This document shows positions 7,327 through 9,081 of a stretch of DNA of 9,081 nucleotides, piece after piece; the first letter of the stretch is position 1; every line of letters starts with the position of its first letter. Origin of the DNA: Tangfeifania sp. (GTDB lineage: Bacteria > Bacteroidota > Bacteroidia > Bacteroidales > Prolixibacteraceae). The stretch lies in contig JAGYMR010000103.1 in NCBI GenBank assembly GCA_018400515.1, forward strand, positions 1 to 9,081. The letters are read 5' to 3'. Position numbers and translations under genes: made by a program. The notes beneath the pieces were generated by a model. The model saw nothing but the letters and a program-made list of their open reading frames with translations, made no database searches and was not told the DNA's origin.

Positions 7327-7505
7327 GGAGTGTCCGTCAAACTAATCAGGAGTCTGTTTTAGAAAGTTTGCTGACAAGGTTTGCGAAGCCTGAAAAATGT
7401 GAGTTTACTATCCGTAAATGATCATTTTGAGGGCAAGCGTAACACAGCCAGGGGACTTTATAGACAGACTCTAAGGAGCATATTAAATAATGTGTGGATA
7501 AGTCC
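7327..7505 (+). other. Structured non-coding stretch between hsp20 and its terminator
   Basis: This 179-base stretch holds no credible gene but is dense in inverted repeats. CAAACT (7338-7343) pairs with AGTTTG (7365-7370), extended by TGTC (7331-7334) with GACA (7373-7376). AGGTTT (7377-7382) pairs with AAGCCT (7386-7391, one G-T). TTTAC (7404-7408) pairs with GTAAA (7414-7418). AAATGATCATTT (7416-7427) is a palindrome. It could be a long structured 3' UTR, a small RNA, or a mobile-element remnant. Confidence 0.45.
7350..7471. repeat. 122-bp segment with inverted ends, possible MITE-like remnant
   Basis: GAGTCTGT (7350-7357) and ACAGACTC (7464-7471) are perfect inverted repeats. The pairing extends inward (7358-7359 with 7462-7463, then 7363-7369 with 7453-7459, allowing G-T pairs). 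The right end abuts TAAGGAG (7472-7478), which is repeated exactly at 7324-7330 over the hsp20 stop codon. The seven bases directly left of the left arm, TAATCAG, match TAAGGAG at five of seven positions. This could be an eroded miniature element or the closing stem of an RNA. Confidence 0.3.
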
Positions 7506-7535
7506 GGGGGGGTGTGATGCACCCCCCCTTTTTTT
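7506..7535 (+). terminator. Strong intrinsic terminator for the hsp20 transcript
   Basis: A perfect 9-bp stem (7506-7514 with 7520-7528, seven G-C pairs at the base) closes a 5-base loop TGATG. Seven T follow (7529-7535). The T-run overlaps the stop codon of the convergent FISUMP gene (7534-7536). On the minus strand no T-run follows the hairpin, so it is built for plus-strand transcripts. It lies 180 bases beyond the hsp20 stop, so the transcript would carry a long 3' tail. Confidence 0.9.
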
Positions 7536-8307
7536 AATCTTTTACACAGCGGATACTGAACGTTTCGTTTTTATTGGAGTGGTAGGGATAGACCCTGCCG
7601 TCTTTGAAACTGATATACCGGCCCATTGCCCCCAGTTCCGTTTTATTGGTCGAAGTCCACCAGTAGCCCAGGATGCCCTGATGGGCAAAAAGTCCCAGGG
7701 GATGGCGGTAGCCGCCCGGCAGGGCGCCGAAGCCCTCCTTTATGATCCCGTGATGGTTCTCATTCGCATCCCAGCGGGGATGTTCGCTGGTTTTACAACT
7801 CCCTCCCAGGGGTGAACTGACCTGCCGGCACGATTTAAGGAGGTCGCCCACATTGGTTTCGTTAATTGACGCATGGTTATCGATCAGGTAACCGGTCAAC
7901 TGCGACCACTCCTGGTCACTGGGAAGGTGCCAGCCGTCGGGACAGATGCCCTGCACATGTCCGGAGGTGCTGCTGCTTTCCTTGTTCATGGCGGTGCCCC
8001 AGCTGTAAAGCCCGCCATACAATGCGGCGTTCTTTTCTTTCCCTTTATACAGGAAACGGGAAATCTTATTCCCTTCGGCATCCCGGGTGACCCGCAGATT
8101 TTCCGCCATCCACTCCTGATCCCCGATGATCACAGTGGGATAGAAATTGCCGTCGATGTCGGTGACCCCTTCGCCCTTTTTGAAGAGGCCGGCAACTTCC
8201 TCCGCTGTTAGATCCTCCTGGGCACTGGCGGGGAGGATGAAACCAAAGATTGCAAGGAAAAAAATGAGGTTCCGGAAAACCGGATGCTTAACAGATAAAC
8301 CAATCAT
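7534..8307 (-). CDS. Exported FISUMP-domain protein (Fib_succ_major paralogous domain)
   Basis: This 257-residue protein has a signal peptide with hydrophobic core NLIFFLAIFGFILP and a likely cleavage after ASA (residue 29), giving a mature N-terminal Gln. There is no lipobox cysteine. From about residue 47 it shows the Fibrobacter succinogenes major paralogous domain: VTDIDGNFYPTVIIGDQEWM (48-67) followed by AENLRV, YGGLYSWGTAM, CPDGWHLPSDQEW (122-134), GFGALPGGYR (192-201), GYWWTST (214-220) and a closing SIRCV. FISUMP proteins are abundant surface or secreted proteins in Bacteroidota and Fibrobacterota, with no settled function. Cysteines at 122, 160, 171 and 254 could form disulfides outside the cell. 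The gene lies 44 bases after a GH78 gene on the same strand, so co-transcription is possible. The spacer is A/T-rich with no clear Shine-Dalgarno. The family call is strong; the role is unknown. Confidence 0.88.
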   Translation of the reverse strand: MIGLSVKHPVFRNLIFFLAIFGFILPASAQEDLTAEEVAGLFKKGEGVTDIDGNFYPTVIIGDQEWMAENLRVTRDAEGNKISRFLYKGKEKNAALYGGLYSWGTAMNKESSSTSGHVQGICPDGWHLPSDQEWSQLTGYLIDNHASINETNVGDLLKSCRQVSSPLGGSCKTSEHPRWDANENHHGIIKEGFGALPGGYRHPLGLFAHQGILGYWWTSTNKTELGAMGRYISFKDGRVYPYHSNKNETFSIRCVKD

Positions 8308-8351
8308 ATTGTTTTTTTTAAAATTATTGATAGCAAAAATGCAAAAACTTT

Positions 8352-9081
8352 TTATTTTTTTCCATTAAAAACCACCACATAATTTCCCGCCTCCAGCGAA
8401 AAATGGGTCTGCCGGCCGTCTTCCGCAACGATTTTTACACTGCCTGCTGATAATAGCGGCTCTCCGTTGACTGAGACCGTTTCGGCGTCAGAAACGGGCA
8501 GTGTTACGGAGGCCATGGTATTGACCGGCACTTTCACCTCATAATGAATTTGGGTACCCTGCCGTTTCCAGGATGATACGATTTTTCCCGCCGGGGAATC
8601 ATAGGCAGCTTTCAGCCAGTCCATACCGGGAGGGAAGTAAGGGGTAAGGGAAAATTCCCGGAAAGCCGGCTTCAGCGGGCGGATGCCGGCAAGGTATTTA
8701 TAGAACCAGGCCTCCGGGGGACCTCCCAGGTTGACAATATTTTTTGAACCGCTGTCCGGGTTCCAGTATTCCGTGATGGTGGTTCCCCCGTCTTTCAGCA
8801 TGTAGAACCATCCCGGATAATCCTCCTGGACGGCGAGGTCATAAGCCACATCCGCCCGGCCCCTCCGGGAAAGTTCATCCAGCAGGGGCAGGATCCCCAC
8901 GAACCCGGTGGTCAGGTGGTTCTCGTTTTTTCGAATGTCGGCTACAATCCATTGCAGCACGGAATCCGCGTATCCTTCCGGGACCATTCCCAGGTAGAGC
9001 GGCACCACCTGGGCACTTTGGCTCGGGGTTTTGTAGATCCCTTTCCCGTAATCAAAAAATGCCTCATTGAAGCTGTTCCTG
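8352..9081 (-). CDS. Alpha-L-rhamnosidase (GH78), C-terminal part
   Basis: The frame is open to the right edge, so the N-terminal part of the gene lies outside. About 243 codons are visible, beginning RNSFNEAFFDYGKGIYKTPS. A GTG at 9008 is internal, not a start. The visible part covers the end of the (alpha/alpha)6 barrel: SQSAQVVPLYLGMVPEG, then HLTTGFVGILPLLDELSRRG and YPGWFYMLKDGGTTITEYWN, the GH78 stretch whose Glu (codon 8769-8771) aligns with the catalytic base of known members. A C-terminal beta domain follows (FREFSLTPYFPPGMDWLKA onward, ending VVVFNGKK). GH78 enzymes hydrolyse terminal alpha-L-rhamnose from pectins (rhamnogalacturonans), arabinogalactan side chains or flavonoid glycosides, typically in the periplasm. 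A signal peptide cannot be checked here. The FISUMP gene follows on the same strand, and an SGNH acetylesterase gene lies farther along that strand beyond hsp20 and trmD-side genes. Confidence 0.85.
   Translation of the reverse strand, partial: RNSFNEAFFDYGKGIYKTPSQSAQVVPLYLGMVPEGYADSVLQWIVADIRKNENHLTTGFVGILPLLDELSRRGRADVAYDLAVQEDYPGWFYMLKDGGTTITEYWNPDSGSKNIVNLGGPPEAWFYKYLAGIRPLKPAFREFSLTPYFPPGMDWLKAAYDSPAGKIVSSWKRQGTQIHYEVKVPVNTMASVTLPVSDAETVSVNGEPLLSAGSVKIVAEDGRQTHFSLEAGNYVVVFNGKK

Noticed and set aside
7490..7501. Four-codon frame (M-C-G-stop) after a TAAGGAG, just before the terminator, as a leader peptide
   Set aside because: Attenuation would need a same-strand gene downstream, and the next gene is on the opposite strand.
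7381..7815. 144-residue plus-strand open frame
   Set aside because: It starts at TTG, runs through the strong terminator and then antisense through the FISUMP gene. The protein has no recognisable pattern.
8319..8347. Minus-strand promoter before the FISUMP gene (TTTTTG and TAATTTTA)
   Set aside because: The spacing is about 15 bases instead of about 20 and the boxes lie in a low-complexity A/T stretch. It cannot be told from chance.

Overview
The window reads as chromosomal DNA from a member of the Bacteroidota, probably of the Bacteroidales/Marinilabiliales type. Four things point this way: promoter-like -7 boxes of the TAnnTTTG form, the style of the TrmD protein, an exported FISUMP-domain protein, and polysaccharide-active enzymes (a GH78-type rhamnosidase and a sialate/acetyl esterase). 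The first ~450 bases are visibly AT-richer than the rest. Genus cannot be decided from the sequence alone.

Layout from left to right. (1) 1-225: C-terminal end of a HEPN (UPF0332-type) protein, cut by the window edge, followed by an AT-rich spacer with two dyads and a candidate -7 box. (2) 453-1331 (+): a MerR-type regulator with a CarH/LitR-like cobalamin-binding C-terminal half. (3) 1456-4323 (+): a large AddB-like nuclease with a PD-(D/E)XK active site and a four-cysteine iron-sulfur staple. (4) 4317-5015 (-): trmD, convergent with the nuclease gene and overlapping its end by 7 bases. (5) 5141-6556 (-): a secreted sialate O-acetylesterase-family SGNH esterase. (6) 6557-6873: a divergent intergenic region with a good promoter box for the esterase and a dyad upstream of the next gene. 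(7) 6874-7326 (+): a small heat shock protein. It is followed by an unexplained ~180-base stretch rich in inverted repeats, which ends in a very strong intrinsic terminator. (8) 7534-8307 (-): an exported FISUMP protein. (9) 8352-9081 (-): the C-terminal part of a GH78 alpha-L-rhamnosidase, open to the right edge.

Functionally this is a mixed housekeeping/accessory neighbourhood: DNA repair (AddB), tRNA modification (TrmD), proteostasis (Hsp20) and a possible B12- or light-sensing regulator. Extracellular plant- or host-glycan enzymes share the minus strand on the right. I see no convincing CRISPR array, complete mobile element or defence island. The least explained items are the structured segment between hsp20 and its terminator, the altered cobalamin pocket of the MerR regulator, and the altered glycine loop in TrmD.
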